Positions 45,553-57,032 of a DNA stretch of 64,000 nt are shown piece after piece. The notes under the pieces are model-generated. The model worked only from the letters and a program-made list of their open reading frames with translations, was not told the origin of the DNA and did not search any database. Position numbers and translations under genes: made by a program. The stretch is from Adiantum capillus-veneris (lineage: Eukaryota > Streptophyta > Polypodiopsida > Polypodiales > Pteridaceae), in NCBI GenBank assembly GCA_014529385.2, contig CM043952.1, positions 71,824,799 to 71,888,798 of the forward strand. Direction: 5' to 3'. Position 1 is the stretch's first letter. Every line of letters starts with the position of its first letter.

Positions 45553-46574
45553 TGTCGAGGGATAAATGTGCGAAAGGTAAGCCGGGAAGGCACCGGGCCC
45601 CTGGTTGTGAGAGGTGTGGTTAAAAGAGATGCAGCAGGCACAATCAACAAGACATAGCTCGAAAACAAATGGTACTCTCAATTCCAGTTAATCCACAGTA
45701 GTCATCATTAATCAATTGTTAATGGAGGCTTAATGCTGCTTACAAGATGAATCTTGGCTTAAACCAGGTGTTAATGAAGAAAAGTGTTAATAACCTACTT
45801 AATTATGCCTTCTACTTCTTCCTGTTATGGCCTAGGAACTTCCTCTTCCAATAGTGATCAGATTTGTCTTCCAAAATTGAATGGGTTTAGGCTCGGCTAA
45901 TGGTTTAGGATTAGGTTAATGAATCTTAAGAGGCTTTTTCTTCTTCTCCCGGATAGAGATAGAGAGAGCTTACTTGTGAGGTTAAGCTCATGATAATAAG
46001 AGCTTCAGAGATTTGGCTCCAATTAGCTTTCTCCTTAATGATGATGAGGTCCGGGATTAAGATTATCCTCGGCTTGACTTCGAGGGCACGGCTAATGAAT
46101 TCCCGAGAGTTTCGGCTTCATCTCCCTCTTCATAGATTAAGAGCTTTTGCCTTGAAAGAGCTTCCTTACGAATGATTATGAGAAGAAGGCCCCGAGCTTC
46201 AGGAGCTTATGGGGAGGATTAGATTAAGGGCTTCGAGGTATGAGGAGGATTATCATAGCTTATGAGGAGGTTAGCATCGAATAAGGGCTTGAAGGCATAG
46301 GAGGAGCTTCCAAGCTTAGGAGGCTTGAAGATATTTCGAGGAGATTAGGAGGATTAGCATAGCTTATGAGGAGGTTAGCATCGAATAAGGGCTTGAAGGC
46401 ATAGGAGGAGCTTCCGAGCTTAAGAGGCTTCAAGATATGTCGAGGAGATTACGAGGATTAGCATAGCTTATGAGGAGGTTAGCATCGAATAAGGGCTTGA
46501 AGGCATAGGAGGAGCTTCCAAGCTTACTCTTATCATGAGGAGAAGAAGCACCTCCACAAGATGATGAGAGGACA
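45553..46574 (-). repeat. LTR of an E1 relative (E1c)
   Basis: In element orientation runs TGTCCTCTCATC to CCCTCGACA. Its end shares the GGCAAGACCGC/GGCTTACCTTTCGC region and the CCGGTGC(C/T)TTCC block with the E1 LTR end, so it is a diverged relative. A PPT (GGGGGGAGTTT) sits against its inner edge at 46575-46586. Contains a 104-bp tandem repeat at 46236-46535. None of the E1 small ORFs is recognisable in it. Confidence 0.7.
46236..46535. repeat. tandem repeat, period about 104 bp, 2.8 copies
   Basis: CATAGCTTATGAGGAGG recurs at about 46254, 46358 and 46462, with GAATAAGGGCTTGAAGGCAT in each unit. Units differ by a few bases. Lies inside the E1c LTR. Confidence 0.88.
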
Positions 46575-46629
46575 AAACTCCCCCCAAAATGCTAATGAAG
46601 AAGAACTCCTTTCTTTTGCATGGCCCAAT

Positions 46630-48180
46630 ATTTTTAGCCATCTTTCACATCCCCTATGGCTACATTAACATTTGGACAAGCACCATTGAGATTTCCAGAT
46701 ACGTTTTTGTATTCCTAATCATCCACACATGGTCAATAACAATTGGCCACTTTCCCTTCACATAGAGACTCTTGAACATGAGGTTAATCTCTCAACCATG
46801 GTCTATCAAGACCATATAAGGCTCCTCAAGATCTCCCATTGTAACAAAGTTTTTGTTGTAGCCCTTGAATAGTGGATCTTATAAGTGGCTTTATCTTCAT
46901 CTTCATCTTCAAATTTATCATGCATACTTTTGCCCCCCCCCCCCCCCCCCCTGTAGAATGGTAGCCCTATCAATATCTAGCTTCGTGCAAGAGTTCTTTA
47001 GATAAGTTTCCCTTTGAAGCTATCTCCGTTAGAGATGGCCAAACATCTCTATCTCCATTAGAGATGGCCAGACATCTTCACCACCCTCATTCACATCTTT
47101 AGTAAATGTTGATCCTTTGAGTATGACTTGACCAGCCTTCAAGACAAATGTTATTGCTTTAACCATTGAGATGGCATGACTGGTTTCCATGTCCTCAACT
47201 AGGTTTTCCATCCCTCCTTTCTTTAAGTCGGTTGTTTCACTAAGATGTGTCTTTCCCATATTTGAAGAAGACAAGATCTTTTCCCAAGGCATCTTTGAAG
47301 CTTTTAGAGTCCCTTCTTGGATGGTTTGGGTTGTCATACCATATATTTACAAACCCCTCTCTGTTTTGAAGTCTTTGACTTGATGACTTTCCAGATGATT
47401 TCCCCTTTCCTTAACGCCTTGCTAGCTTTAATTTCAGCTCACGTATGCCCTTCATAAGTTCTTCAAGCTTAGATCAATCATCCTTAGAAGCTATTATAGT
47501 AGATTTTGGCTACTTTTCAAAAATAGCAAAAACCAAAGTACCATTGTTCCACCACCATCTTGTCTCTTTTGTGTTGCCTTTTTTGCCAATAGGGAGACTG
47601 CATCTTGTATATCATTACACTTTGTCTTCAAACCCTCCTCTCTATCTTTGTCTTCCAAGTGAAGCTCTAACTTCTCTTCAATTTTGTTGCCCGCTGCTTA
47701 TAGGAAGAGTTCTACCGTCTCCCTATCCACCAAAGAAAATTGTTCAATTTATGATAGTCGATCATAGCATCACTCAAACTCTCTGAGAATCTCTATAGCA
47801 AAACTCCCTTCTTTAGGCTTTGGGACCCAGTCTATGAAAGCTCTTTTGGTCACTCTCTTAGAGTCCTCCATAAATAGTCTTCTTTTGTTTCTCGCTACTT
47901 GTAGGAAGAGTTCTACCTTCTCCCTATCCAAGGAAGGTTGTTCAATTTGTGATAGTTGAGCATAGCGTCGCTCAAAATCACTGAGAAGCTTTGTAGAAAA
48001 AATCATTTCTTTAGGCTTAACAACACAGTCTAAGAAATCTATTTTGGATGCTCTCTCAGATTCCTCCATAATGTAGACTTCTTTTAGATCAAGCTTGAAT
48101 TCCTCCCCATTTCGTCAATGAGCATTTTGGATTTCCCTAGTACAGTGTGGGACACAAACTAGCTCAAAACTTTGGACCAT
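46630..48180 (-). pseudogene. E1c protease and gag remnant (copy 2 of E1b part)
   Basis: Minus-strand protease (again LIDHG near 46800) and gag, nearly identical to 18430-19862. It retains a 105-bp protease stretch (46652-46756) missing from copy 1. RT, RNase H and integrase are absent between it and the PPT at 46586. Gag is cut at 48180, where copy 2 lacks the 938 bp present at 19863-20800. Confidence 0.85.
46933..46951. repeat. poly(C) tract, 19 nt
   Basis: Counterpart of the 28-nt run at 18607-18634. Confidence 0.95.
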
Positions 48181-49063
48181 CCCTAAATTTGTGGGATATT
48201 TTTCATAAGAATAAAAAGAATATATATGTATAATGTTTTATCAATATTCCATTTTGGGCCACTTTCCATGTAATTTTGCAACGATGCTTGTTAGTTGTTA
48301 TTTTCGGCAGTTTTTACCCGCATCAATCTTTAAAGGCAAAATCAGTGTGCCATCATGAGACAATTGGTATGTATACATCATAAAAAGAAAATAGGAATCT
48401 TATCAAGTGGAAAAACACGCAAAGGTGCCACATCCAAGGCCACAACTCCCCTGATAGGTATATACATGATAGCCACCATAGTAGCCAATTCAACATATAT
48501 CACAATATGTACAATACTGAGGTGAATGTTTCTATTTCACATTATGTATGTGCCATGTCACAAAAAAGTGCTAAAACTTACTTTAGTGTGGACTTATACG
48601 TAATGACCGCTTGTTAGCCTTCCACAACTATGTCTCATCCAAGCATGGGAAGTGATGGGATCTGATTGAGCACCCTACATCTTGGACATAGAAAAAAGTT
48701 CAACTCAGGTACCAGAGTTTAGTTCATCTATTGCTCTCACCTTGGAGGACTGAACTCACAACGTAGAATATGACATCCATGTGCCCTAGACACATAAATA
48801 GTGCACGTTGTTTATCGAATGAAGAAATCTTCCTCGATTTTTGACATGAAAATGTATTCGAACAGGGGGAAGTAAACGTAGATATTAGACTTTCTTTTGT
48901 ATCAAATTCCACTTCTATGAGAAAATTTACATTTTGTGCTTAATGTTGGGGTCCTTGATTGTTGGGGGACTCCCCAAATACTCACATAGAGATACTTACT
49001 AATCGATGCAGTGTACACCAATGTGCCAACATCTTATGCTCGCTATCTCTTAGTTTTACCTAT
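48181..49063. other. duplicated unassigned DNA
   Basis: Copy of 20801-21676. No gene seen. It ends at the ACCTAT where E3 begins. Confidence 0.75.
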
Positions 49064-51729
49064 TGGGGCGGGCAACAAGAAGAGCAACCTCTAGACACCC
49101 TTCAAGGCTCCCATGCTGCTCAATGGGGCTGGGGCACAACACAACACAAACCAAAACAACAAACCCCCAGCCAAATCCCAACTACACAAGGGGCACCACC
49201 TAGTTTAAGAGCGAACTAGGACGCAAAAGAGGAGAATCGTTAGAGCAACCCACAAACAAGCAAGGAATTTACACTAACCATAACACCAATGGAATACTCT
49301 CACACACTAAAACACGAGAGAGAGAGAGAGAGAGAGATAGAGAGAGAGAGATGGTGCTCGAGCTGCTTTGAAGTGTATCGTTAATGATCAAGCAAACATA
49401 AATATATATATGTAAGAAAGAGAGAGAAGGGGGAAGGGGGTGCTTGTTGCACTAATGCCTTCTTACAAATCTGTCATGACCAATCAAAGTGAGATAAGTA
49501 TTTGTTCAACATAGCCTGAGTAAATTACACCACAACACATCACAAGAAAAAAGCCACCCCAATCACTGTCTTAAGGCGAGGGGAGTCCTCTCCACCCTGT
49601 CGCCCTCTTACAGCATGTGGGATTTATGGCTAAATTGATAACAATACCCGGAGACAAGCTATCAAGAACTTAAATAAAACACCAAGACACTTACACATCA
49701 TTATTGTCCATGACTTCACGTTGGAAGGGAGACAAGGTATCCATGCTTAGTCCAAATTCACCCTCCTTGATTCTGCAAATGTTGGGCTTACTCTAGTAGG
49801 AGAAATGATAGATTTCCTACTCTCAATTTAATGATCACTCTCTCTTACAATGGCATAGAGTTCCCTTGCTAATCACCCCCAATACAACACATACATCTGC
49901 CTAATGCCAATGAGATTCCACTCAAGAGCTCCTTCTCAAGAGGTTGAGCTTGGCTTCTCAAGCTATAGCATAGTGCTCTTTCTTCTCCCCCCCTTTTTGT
50001 GCTAGCTACACCCTCCTTTTATAGCAATTTTGAAGGCTAGGGTTACTCCTCTAACCATGGTTGGGTTAGATTTTTAGCAATTTATCTAATTTCTTTTGCT
50101 TGGAATTATCAAGAAGTTGGTGGGGAAAGAGAGAGGAGAGAAATGGAGGTGATAGGACTTTTCATAGTGGGTTAGTGTTAGTAGAGTTAGTATTAATTTA
50201 CAAATGGAATTGGATATTTACAATGGGAGTATCCATGTAGGATACAAATAAGGAAGAAAAAATCTTAAGAGGTAAGAAAAGGTGGATTTCTTACAAGTTT
50301 GATGCTCCAAGTGTCTTGAGTAGGGCCAATTTTGACGCTTGTTGACGGTCCACTAGCTTTGACGGTACATTTTTTCTCCACTCTTGACCTTCCTTGAGAG
50401 ACAAGGTAATTGAAGCTGAGTAATCAACCACCATGATGTTTTCTTTTAAGAGAAGAGGTTGAATTTTGTGGTTTTTTTTATAGATATGGGTAATTTGGAG
50501 GAGGAAAAATGAGACTAGGTGGTCAATTTTGGAATGGAATTGTGTGTGGGAGGTATGAGTTCACCATGGTTTCTCTTATTCTTCAAGGTTGAGGAGAAGG
50601 TGAGTAGGGTGCAGAGAGGAGTGGTGAGAGAGGTGGGGATGATGAGTGGAGAAGTGTGTGTGAAAGAGGAAAATGATAAAGTGGAAGAAAGAGTGTGGCT
50701 GCATAGCATGGGAAAACTGGGGTCCACTAATAGAATCATAGCTCACAGCTCGTAGCTCAAAAAAATATGAAAAAAATTGAGGTAAAATTTCAGCCCACGA
50801 GCTACAACTTTTGTTTGTATCACCTTTTCAAATTCGGAGAGCAAGTGAACTTTAAAAATTCAGCAAAACCGACCGTTTTTTTCCACTGCACTAGGTCCTT
50901 GTGGGGTCCTTCTTTGGATGATTCTTTTGAATACCTCCAAGAGTGAGCCCTCCATAGTGCATGTATACATGCCACCTACCCTTGACCTTATTTGGTAGGT
51001 CTATAATTGAAGATATTGTTGAGATCATGATATAAGTGAATAGTACAACTAAGAAAATCAAATATTGAGGGGTCTAAAAAATATGTACATGTCAAATATA
51101 AATAATATAAGTGGAAAAAATATAAAGGGGTCAAAAGAAATCTCTCTCATTATGAGGCTACCATAAAAAGATAAATATTTTTGGTGTTCTAATTTTTTAA
51201 AAAAAAACAAAATAGATGTAGGAAGGGAAAAATCACAATAGTGAAAAAATATACACATAAATAAAACTAGTTTTTTTGGATTTTTGTTGGGGTGGAGTTA
51301 CACCAAATATAAGAGAAGCTTACATGAAAATATTTCTATATGGAATAAAGAGTATGAAAAATGGTAAGAAAAATTGTGGTAATGGTGAGGCAATGTACAG
51401 AGCATAAATAACACACACCTAGGTAGAAATATTTAAATAAATACCAAAATAATTATGAAAAAATCTTTTATTTAGGCACTATATACAAAGAAATATTTAC
51501 ATACGCATGGGCCATAATATACTTATATATTTATTTTTTTTGGTTCAACTAGCCCAATGACTAGCTAATTGAGGGTTTTTTATTTCAGTAAGGAGATATG
51601 GGAAAAGTCCCCTAACTCACACGCACCTATATACAGTGAAAGGGTGAGGGTAACAACAGTGTTTGAGTGATTTGATAGGGTGAGATAACTCACTATGGCA
51701 ATTACAGAGAGCCGAAAAAACGGCTATCA
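49064..51729 (-). repeat. E3 3' LTR (2666 bp)
   Basis: In element orientation runs TGATAGCCGTTT to CCGCCCCA. Matches 58593-61247 almost throughout. Contains a (GA)n run near 49318-49350. No convincing ORF. Confidence 0.92.
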
Positions 51730-51742
51730 TTAGCCCTCCCCC
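51730..51742 (-). promoter_or_regulatory. E3 polypurine tract
   Basis: Element orientation GGGGGAGGGCTAA directly against TGATAGCC of the 3' LTR. Confidence 0.85.
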
Positions 51743-51864
51743 AGGATGATGGTATATTCATGTACCATCATAAAGAATCTTTTCCAAAGAGAGTGCTTCA
51801 GAGTCCTTGACAAGATCTTCATTGTTTGGCCCCTTGGAATTTTGGTTTTTGTTACACTCATGCT

Positions 51865-52278
51865 TCATGGAACAATACTTACATGGGATAGTTGCCTTTT
51901 GCTCCTTGGTAGAAGGCGACTCAAGTAAGGCTTCAAGTGATAGCCGTTTACCTTCCTGGAGTGCTCTTTCCCATTCAAGTCCATAAGTTGATAGTAACTT
52001 GAATTGAAAGCCTTCTTGACTATGTATGGCCCCTGCCATCTTGTTTCAAATTTGGCATCAAAATGATTATCGAGTCGATTGTCATACCTTAGCACAAGAT
52101 CTCCTTCATTGATGCCTTTGTCCTTCAGGTTCTTGTCAAGCTTATCCTTTGTCTGTGTGGCTTTCCTCTTATAGCACTCGTATGCTGCTTCTCTTTTCCA
52201 CTCAAGCTCAGCTAAGGTAAGAAGTCGATCCATCCATGCTTCTTGATCATCTTGTGCTGATTTGCCATGAAGTCGCAT
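51865..52278 (-). CDS. E3 integrase C-terminal domain
   Basis: A 137-codon frame with a helical basic start (YKRKATQTKDKLDKNLKDKG), then GDLVLRYDNRLDNHFDAKFETRWQGPYIV, the GPY/F module of Ty3 integrases, and NGYHLKPY. It continues the integrase core from 52290 after a frameshift or stop. No chromodomain. Confidence 0.85.
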   Translation of the reverse strand: MRLHGKSAQDDQEAWMDRLLTLAELEWKREAAYECYKRKATQTKDKLDKNLKDKGINEGDLVLRYDNRLDNHFDAKFETRWQGPYIVKKAFNSSYYQLMDLNGKEHSRKVNGYHLKPYLSRLLPRSKRQLSHVSIVP

Positions 52279-52289
52279 TGTTGGAATGT

Positions 52290-53381
52290 TTAGTTCAATT
52301 GGCTATAAAGCCTCTTGACCATAGACCAAGTGAAATGGTGTGAACTCCGTGGCTTCCCTATATGTGGTTCGATACGCCCACAAGGCACCATCTTTCTAAT
52401 GATGCCTGCAATGACACCATTAGCTTTCTCTACCAAACCATTTGATTGGGGATAGTAGGGTGTACTGTGACGATGTAGAATGCAAAGTTCTTCACAGACT
52501 TCTGTGAGCAATCCCTTTCTAAACCCTCGACCATTATCAGAAACAATCTCCAAAGGTGTGCCAAATCTACAACAAATGTGAGTGTAGACTAATTTTCTCA
52601 CTGTCCTCTCATTTACCTTTGCCACACTTTGTGCTTCCACCCACCTAGTCATATAGTCTACAGCCACTAGAATGTAGAGTTTACCATTTTTTGTCCTAGG
52701 CAGAGGACCCATAGCATCAATGCCCCACTTTTCAAAGGGTCCATTTGCAAGCACAATTTGCCTTGGACCATAAATCAATCTTCTATTCCCATTTACCTGA
52801 CAATTGTGACAACTTTTACACCAATGTTGGACATCCACATGCAGACTTGGCCAAACATACCCCGCAAGCAAAATCTTCTTCATAGTTAATTCTTGGGAAA
52901 AATGACCACCACATGCCTCTTCATGCAAACCTTTTAGAATGGCTGGAATTTCCGCGATAGTTGGTACTCTTCTGCACACTTTATCCTTCCCTCTTCGATA
53001 GAGGGAGCCTTCTAGGAAGATATACATGCTTGCCTTCTTCATGAGTCTCCTCTTCTGAGATTTTGTGAAGTCTGGTGGAAACTCACCCTCCAAAATGTAG
53101 CCAATGATGGGAGCCAATGACTCCAATCCCTGGTACCTCAGTTGCTTCACAGCAGCCGCCACCATGATGACCTGCACTTCTTTCTTTACACATGCAACGG
53201 CTTGTTGTGCAAGTAAATCAACATCTTCATTTTGTTTCCTAGGAATATGATATAATTGCACCTCCTCAAATTGATTAAATAGCCTACGGATGGTATGAAC
53301 TTTGGCCCTTAGTCTTTCATTTTTGCATGCCCACATACCTAAAATCTGCTTCACAATGAGAAGTGCATCCCCTTTTACCAT
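52290..53381 (-). CDS. E3 second RNase H end and integrase core
   Basis: The front (DALLIVKQILGMW, LFNQFEEVQLYHIPRKQNEDVD) is the C-terminal half of an archaeal-type RNase H. Integrase follows with the zinc motif H-E-E-A-C-G-G-H and CKSCHNC, then core aspartates in WGIDAMGPL and EIVSDNGRGF and the glutamate in NGLVEKANG. All three catalytic residues are present. A frameshift near 53380 separates it from the first half of this RNase H. Confidence 0.87.
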   Translation of the reverse strand: MVKGDALLIVKQILGMWACKNERLRAKVHTIRRLFNQFEEVQLYHIPRKQNEDVDLLAQQAVACVKKEVQVIMVAAAVKQLRYQGLESLAPIIGYILEGEFPPDFTKSQKRRLMKKASMYIFLEGSLYRRGKDKVCRRVPTIAEIPAILKGLHEEACGGHFSQELTMKKILLAGYVWPSLHVDVQHWCKSCHNCQVNGNRRLIYGPRQIVLANGPFEKWGIDAMGPLPRTKNGKLYILVAVDYMTRWVEAQSVAKVNERTVRKLVYTHICCRFGTPLEIVSDNGRGFRKGLLTEVCEELCILHRHSTPYYPQSNGLVEKANGVIAGIIRKMVPCGRIEPHIGKPRSSHHFTWSMVKRLYSQLN

Positions 53382-54784
53382 GAGACGTTGTATACCGTGG
53401 CCAATGCATATTTTAAACCATGAAGTAGTGTGTCATATTCTGCTTCATTGTTGCTAGCTGAACTTGGTAGATTGAACTTCTCTTTCATGACCACCTCTCC
53501 ACTTGGGTTGAGCAACACTAGCCCTCCCCCTGCTTTTCCTGTGGCTCGACGAAAAGCTCCATCAAAGAACAAGGTAAAAGCATTAGGAATACTTTTTGGT
53601 GGTGGCAATGGTAGGGTCTTTACTTCAAGCACCTTAATCTCCTTTTCATGCACCCTATAAGTGAGAATCCTTGCCAATTGTGCACGCACACTATCTTCTA
53701 CCTTGAAAGAGTATTGAAACTCTTGCAACTCCATAATCCACTTTGAGATCCTAGTACTAAGATTCACTTGAGATGACACCCAAGGGAACAAATTTTCTGC
53801 AGTGAGAATTACAAAAGGTTTTGGTAGCAGGTAGGATCTAAACTTTCTCACCGCAAACATGAGAGAAAGCATCATGCGTTTTGCTTCTGTGTAGTCTCTC
53901 TCCAAAGCATTCATGACCCTACTAGCAAAGTAGATGGGTCGCATCCTTGTACTGTGGGGAATATCTTGTTGTAGCAACACAACACCAATTGTTTCCCTTC
54001 CAACACTAGAGCTAACAAAGAATGTGTACTCCCAACAAGGAGGCATGAGTGTTGGTAGCTCTGACAAAATAACTTTAATGTTACAAAAATACTCTTCAAG
54101 CTCATCAGACCATGCAAATTCTACTTGTTGTGTCAACTTTTGCAAAGGATGAACCAACTCCGAGGCTAAGTGAATGAAGCGTGACATATACTTCACCTTC
54201 TGAATGAAAGAGATGACCTCCTTAAGACTCTTCGGTGATGGGAGCTCAATAAGAGCCTTTGCCTTTGAAGGATCCACCTCAATGCCTTTATAGGAAACCT
54301 TGTGACCGAGCAAGATCACTTCATCCTCACCTATGTGGCACTTGTCGGGGTTGAGTTGACCTCCCATGTCGTATAGCTTCTTTAAACCTTCTTCTACCCT
54401 TTGTAGATGCAATGATTTTGAGCTATAAATGCAGAAATCATCAATGAACACCCTAATTGACTTTCCAAAGAATGCTTGAAACACCATGTTCATGAAACGT
54501 TGGAATGTTGCAGGAGCATTTTTCAGACCAAATGGCATGACTCTAAAAGCATAACAACTCCAAGGAGTGATAAAGGTTGTTTTCAATTGATCTTCCAATG
54601 CGATACCTATTTGAAAGTAGCCTAAGTAGCCATCACACACAGTGTACTTCTCATGACCAGCTACCTCATTTAGTATCTCATCTTGAAATGGGAAGGGAAA
54701 GTGATCTCTTTTTTTTTGCCTCATTGAGTGGACGGTAATCCACACACACCCTCCACTTTCCATTTTTTTTAGGAGTGACAACAA
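53375..54784 (-). CDS. E3 reverse transcriptase and two RNase H domains
   Basis: RT blocks include VCDGYLGYFQI, AFRVMPFGLKNAPATFQ, catalytic FIDDF and LLGHKVSYKGI. The first RNase H (YTFFVSSSVG, YFASRVMNALERDY) lacks its lead Asp, which is replaced by Ser. A linker follows, then a second RNase H (FTLFFDGAFRRATGKAGGG, ASNNEAEYDTLLHGLKYAL) with Asp and Glu kept. The frame is joined to upstream RT by a shift in a run of A at about 54708. Confidence 0.88.
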   Translation of the reverse strand: MLSLLKKMESGGCVWITVHSMRQKKRDHFPFPFQDEILNEVAGHEKYTVCDGYLGYFQIGIALEDQLKTTFITPWSCYAFRVMPFGLKNAPATFQRFMNMVFQAFFGKSIRVFIDDFCIYSSKSLHLQRVEEGLKKLYDMGGQLNPDKCHIGEDEVILLGHKVSYKGIEVDPSKAKALIELPSPKSLKEVISFIQKVKYMSRFIHLASELVHPLQKLTQQVEFAWSDELEEYFCNIKVILSELPTLMPPCWEYTFFVSSSVGRETIGVVLLQQDIPHSTRMRPIYFASRVMNALERDYTEAKRMMLSLMFAVRKFRSYLLPKPFVILTAENLFPWVSSQVNLSTRISKWIMELQEFQYSFKVEDSVRAQLARILTYRVHEKEIKVLEVKTLPLPPPKSIPNAFTLFFDGAFRRATGKAGGGLVLLNPSGEVVMKEKFNLPSSASNNEAEYDTLLHGLKYALATVYNVSW

Positions 54785-56666
54785 TGGGAGAGACCCACTC
54801 TGAATTCTCCACTGGATAAATGAAACCTGCTGCTAGAAGCTTTCTTACCTCCTTGAGTAAAGCCTGCTCCTTAATGACTCCTAGCCTTCGTAGCTTCTGA
54901 GCCGTAGGTGTGGCCTCTAGCTTCAACTCAATTTTGTGTTGAGCAGCATCTACTCCACGCACATCGGTGTAGTCTTTAGCAAAAAGCCTAGGAAATTTCC
55001 TTAGCACACATTTGAACTCCTCTCTTTCATCCTTTGTAAGTGTTGTAGATAGCATACCTTCTAGCATTCCTTCATCTTGAACACCTTCGTTCTCTTGAGG
55101 ACCTACCCACTCCAATCCTTGACAATAGGTCTCTTGGTTGCTTGGCTTAAACCTTACCCCCATGACTTTGATGGAAGACTCCTCTTCAGTAATGCTGCCA
55201 CTACTTTCTTCTTCTGAAGTGCTATCGGTCCAACCTTCTTCCGTCTCACTTTGAGATGATTCTTCATGGAGCTCCTCTTGGCGTTGCTCCTTCATGTCAA
55301 AGACAACCTTCTTATGATTGTCGTTCCTGCAAATTAGCTTTCCACTCTCCCAATCCTGCAAAGCTCGCATTTTCATTAGCCATGGTCTCCCTAGGATAAA
55401 TGGGTAACCATTTCCTTTGGTAGACATGACATAGAAATCCACTGCCTTCTTAATGCCAAAGGCCTCCACAAAAACATTTTTACAAATGCCTACGCACCTA
55501 GGCTTGCTATTTTTTGCCATCTTGACCTTAATTTCAGGTGTCTCATGGATGTGCATGCCTAGTTTTTGCATGAGTCCCTCTGTCATGATGCAAATTTGTG
55601 CACCCCCGTCCACTAGACCTTTCCTAGCCAATCTCCCTTTTATGTAACAATCTAGCACAGGTGTAATGTCCTCATTCATTTCAGCTTGTGCAATTTTTAC
55701 AACAGGCACACTCTCTTTTACCTTTCTCCTAGTGCTAACTGCCCTTGTTAAATCCCTCCTAACTTGTGGACATAATGCAAGAAATTGAGGCCATGAGATA
55801 TCAGGACCCTTACCTCTCATGTCTTCCAACAGGTTGTATGGAGCCATTCCATGTCCAAGAGGAAAGTCTTGGAGGTTGATACGACGTCGAGTCCTCTTAG
55901 CTTCCTTGGTCTCCTTTGCCTTCTTTTCTCGTCCATAGTCACTTTGTGATGTAACTCCTTCTTTCTCCTTACCTTTCCCTCGGCCACGCTTAATGTCATT
56001 TGCTTCCATGTCAACCTCTCTTGAAATTGTCACCTCTACCACATGCACGTTTGGGTCTGGCAAAGGTGGAACTCCTTCCACTCCTTGTGGAGGTGGTCTT
56101 GGTCCATTTGGCCTTTGTAGAAGCCTTGGTTGCTGACCAGCTCCTTCTCCTGCATTCATCACTGGGTAATTCAAGTTAGGTCTCCGTGGCTCTCCACGGG
56201 GCCAAGGACAATTATACATCCCATGTCCAGACTCTCCGCAATTCCAACATTGCAAGACTCTCCTAGTTCGTGGCTCTCTCTCTTCTGACTTCTTTGCTTG
56301 TCCCTTTGGACCTACAGCTTGTGCAAGGTGAATTGACAGGATGCTTAGAGATTCATTTAACTTCTCAATCACTTCAGCCGTTACCTCAGGAAGCTCCCTA
56401 GATGTTGATGCTTGTGACTTACCTTTGGGTCTAAGACCTTCTATTGGAACCTCTCCCCTTAAGCACTTGAGTTTCCTATACTTCTCAGCAGCCCTAGTTT
56501 CAACTGCATCAAAAGCAGCAGGTGCACCCGCCTCAACTTTTACCTTAAGGTCAGGAAAGAGTCCGGCTATGAACCTCTCCTTCTTTAAAAATTCTGCACC
56601 ATCACCAGGGTTAGCAACATTTCGTATCCATAGAGCCCAAAGACGTAGAAACTCTTGCTTGTACAA
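54678..56666 (-). CDS. E3 Gag C-terminus, protease and RT start
   Basis: A 662-codon frame. CCHC knuckle at C140/C143/H148/C153 (CWNCGESGHGMYNC). The protease active site near residue 350 reads GLVDGGAQICIM (D-G-G), with GYPFILGRPWLM later. The RT start is GFIYPVENSEWVSPIVVTPKKNG. It ends at the A-run frameshift near 54700. Upstream it is in phase with 56891-56667 across one TAA at 56667. Confidence 0.87.
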   Translation of the reverse strand: MYKQEFLRLWALWIRNVANPGDGAEFLKKERFIAGLFPDLKVKVEAGAPAAFDAVETRAAEKYRKLKCLRGEVPIEGLRPKGKSQASTSRELPEVTAEVIEKLNESLSILSIHLAQAVGPKGQAKKSEEREPRTRRVLQCWNCGESGHGMYNCPWPRGEPRRPNLNYPVMNAGEGAGQQPRLLQRPNGPRPPPQGVEGVPPLPDPNVHVVEVTISREVDMEANDIKRGRGKGKEKEGVTSQSDYGREKKAKETKEAKRTRRRINLQDFPLGHGMAPYNLLEDMRGKGPDISWPQFLALCPQVRRDLTRAVSTRRKVKESVPVVKIAQAEMNEDITPVLDCYIKGRLARKGLVDGGAQICIMTEGLMQKLGMHIHETPEIKVKMAKNSKPRCVGICKNVFVEAFGIKKAVDFYVMSTKGNGYPFILGRPWLMKMRALQDWESGKLICRNDNHKKVVFDMKEQRQEELHEESSQSETEEGWTDSTSEEESSGSITEEESSIKVMGVRFKPSNQETYCQGLEWVGPQENEGVQDEGMLEGMLSTTLTKDEREEFKCVLRKFPRLFAKDYTDVRGVDAAQHKIELKLEATPTAQKLRRLGVIKEQALLKEVRKLLAAGFIYPVENSEWVSPIVVTPKKNGKWRVCVDYRPLNEAKKKRSLSLPISR

Positions 56667-56983
56667 TTAGTAGTCATCTAAGTCTTTTTGCTTATGAGAA
56701 ACAATGTCTTGCCATACTTTTTGAGTGTTTTGGGGATCAAAGAAGTATCTCTTAAAACGATTCAAAACTTCTGTGTAATTCCCCTTAACTTCCTCAGGCA
56801 AAGAGTCAAACCAAGTACTAGAATCTTTCATAAGGACCACTTCAAACATTCTATACGTTCTTGATCGGTTACTATCCTCTTGATACGGCAAGACATCTTG
56901 AAATTTGCTAAAAATAATTCTGCATCCTCTCCAGGCTCTCCAAAGAAAAGAGGATATCCAGAAATTTGGCGTTGGCTCTCCAT
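56667..56983 (-). CDS. gag: E3 Gag N-terminus
   Basis: The likely start is ATG at 56983 (MESQRQISGYPLFFGEPGEDAE when read on, a standard Ty3 Gag opening). A one-base shift near 56845 leads into WFDSLPEEVKGNYTEVL and RYFFDPQNTQKVW, the capsid-like core. A TAA at 56667-56669 then interrupts the frame, which continues as 56666-54678. Confidence 0.75.
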
Positions 56984-57032
56984 TATTATGAAAGATTATT
57001 CCACGAGTTACAATAAGGGATACAATAGAGAT

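Noticed and set aside
50515-50755. Pair of 74-78 aa ORFs on opposite strands in E3 LTRs
   Set aside because: They overlap each other, and in the other LTR the frame length and end differ (60046-60267) through indels. There is no sign of selection.
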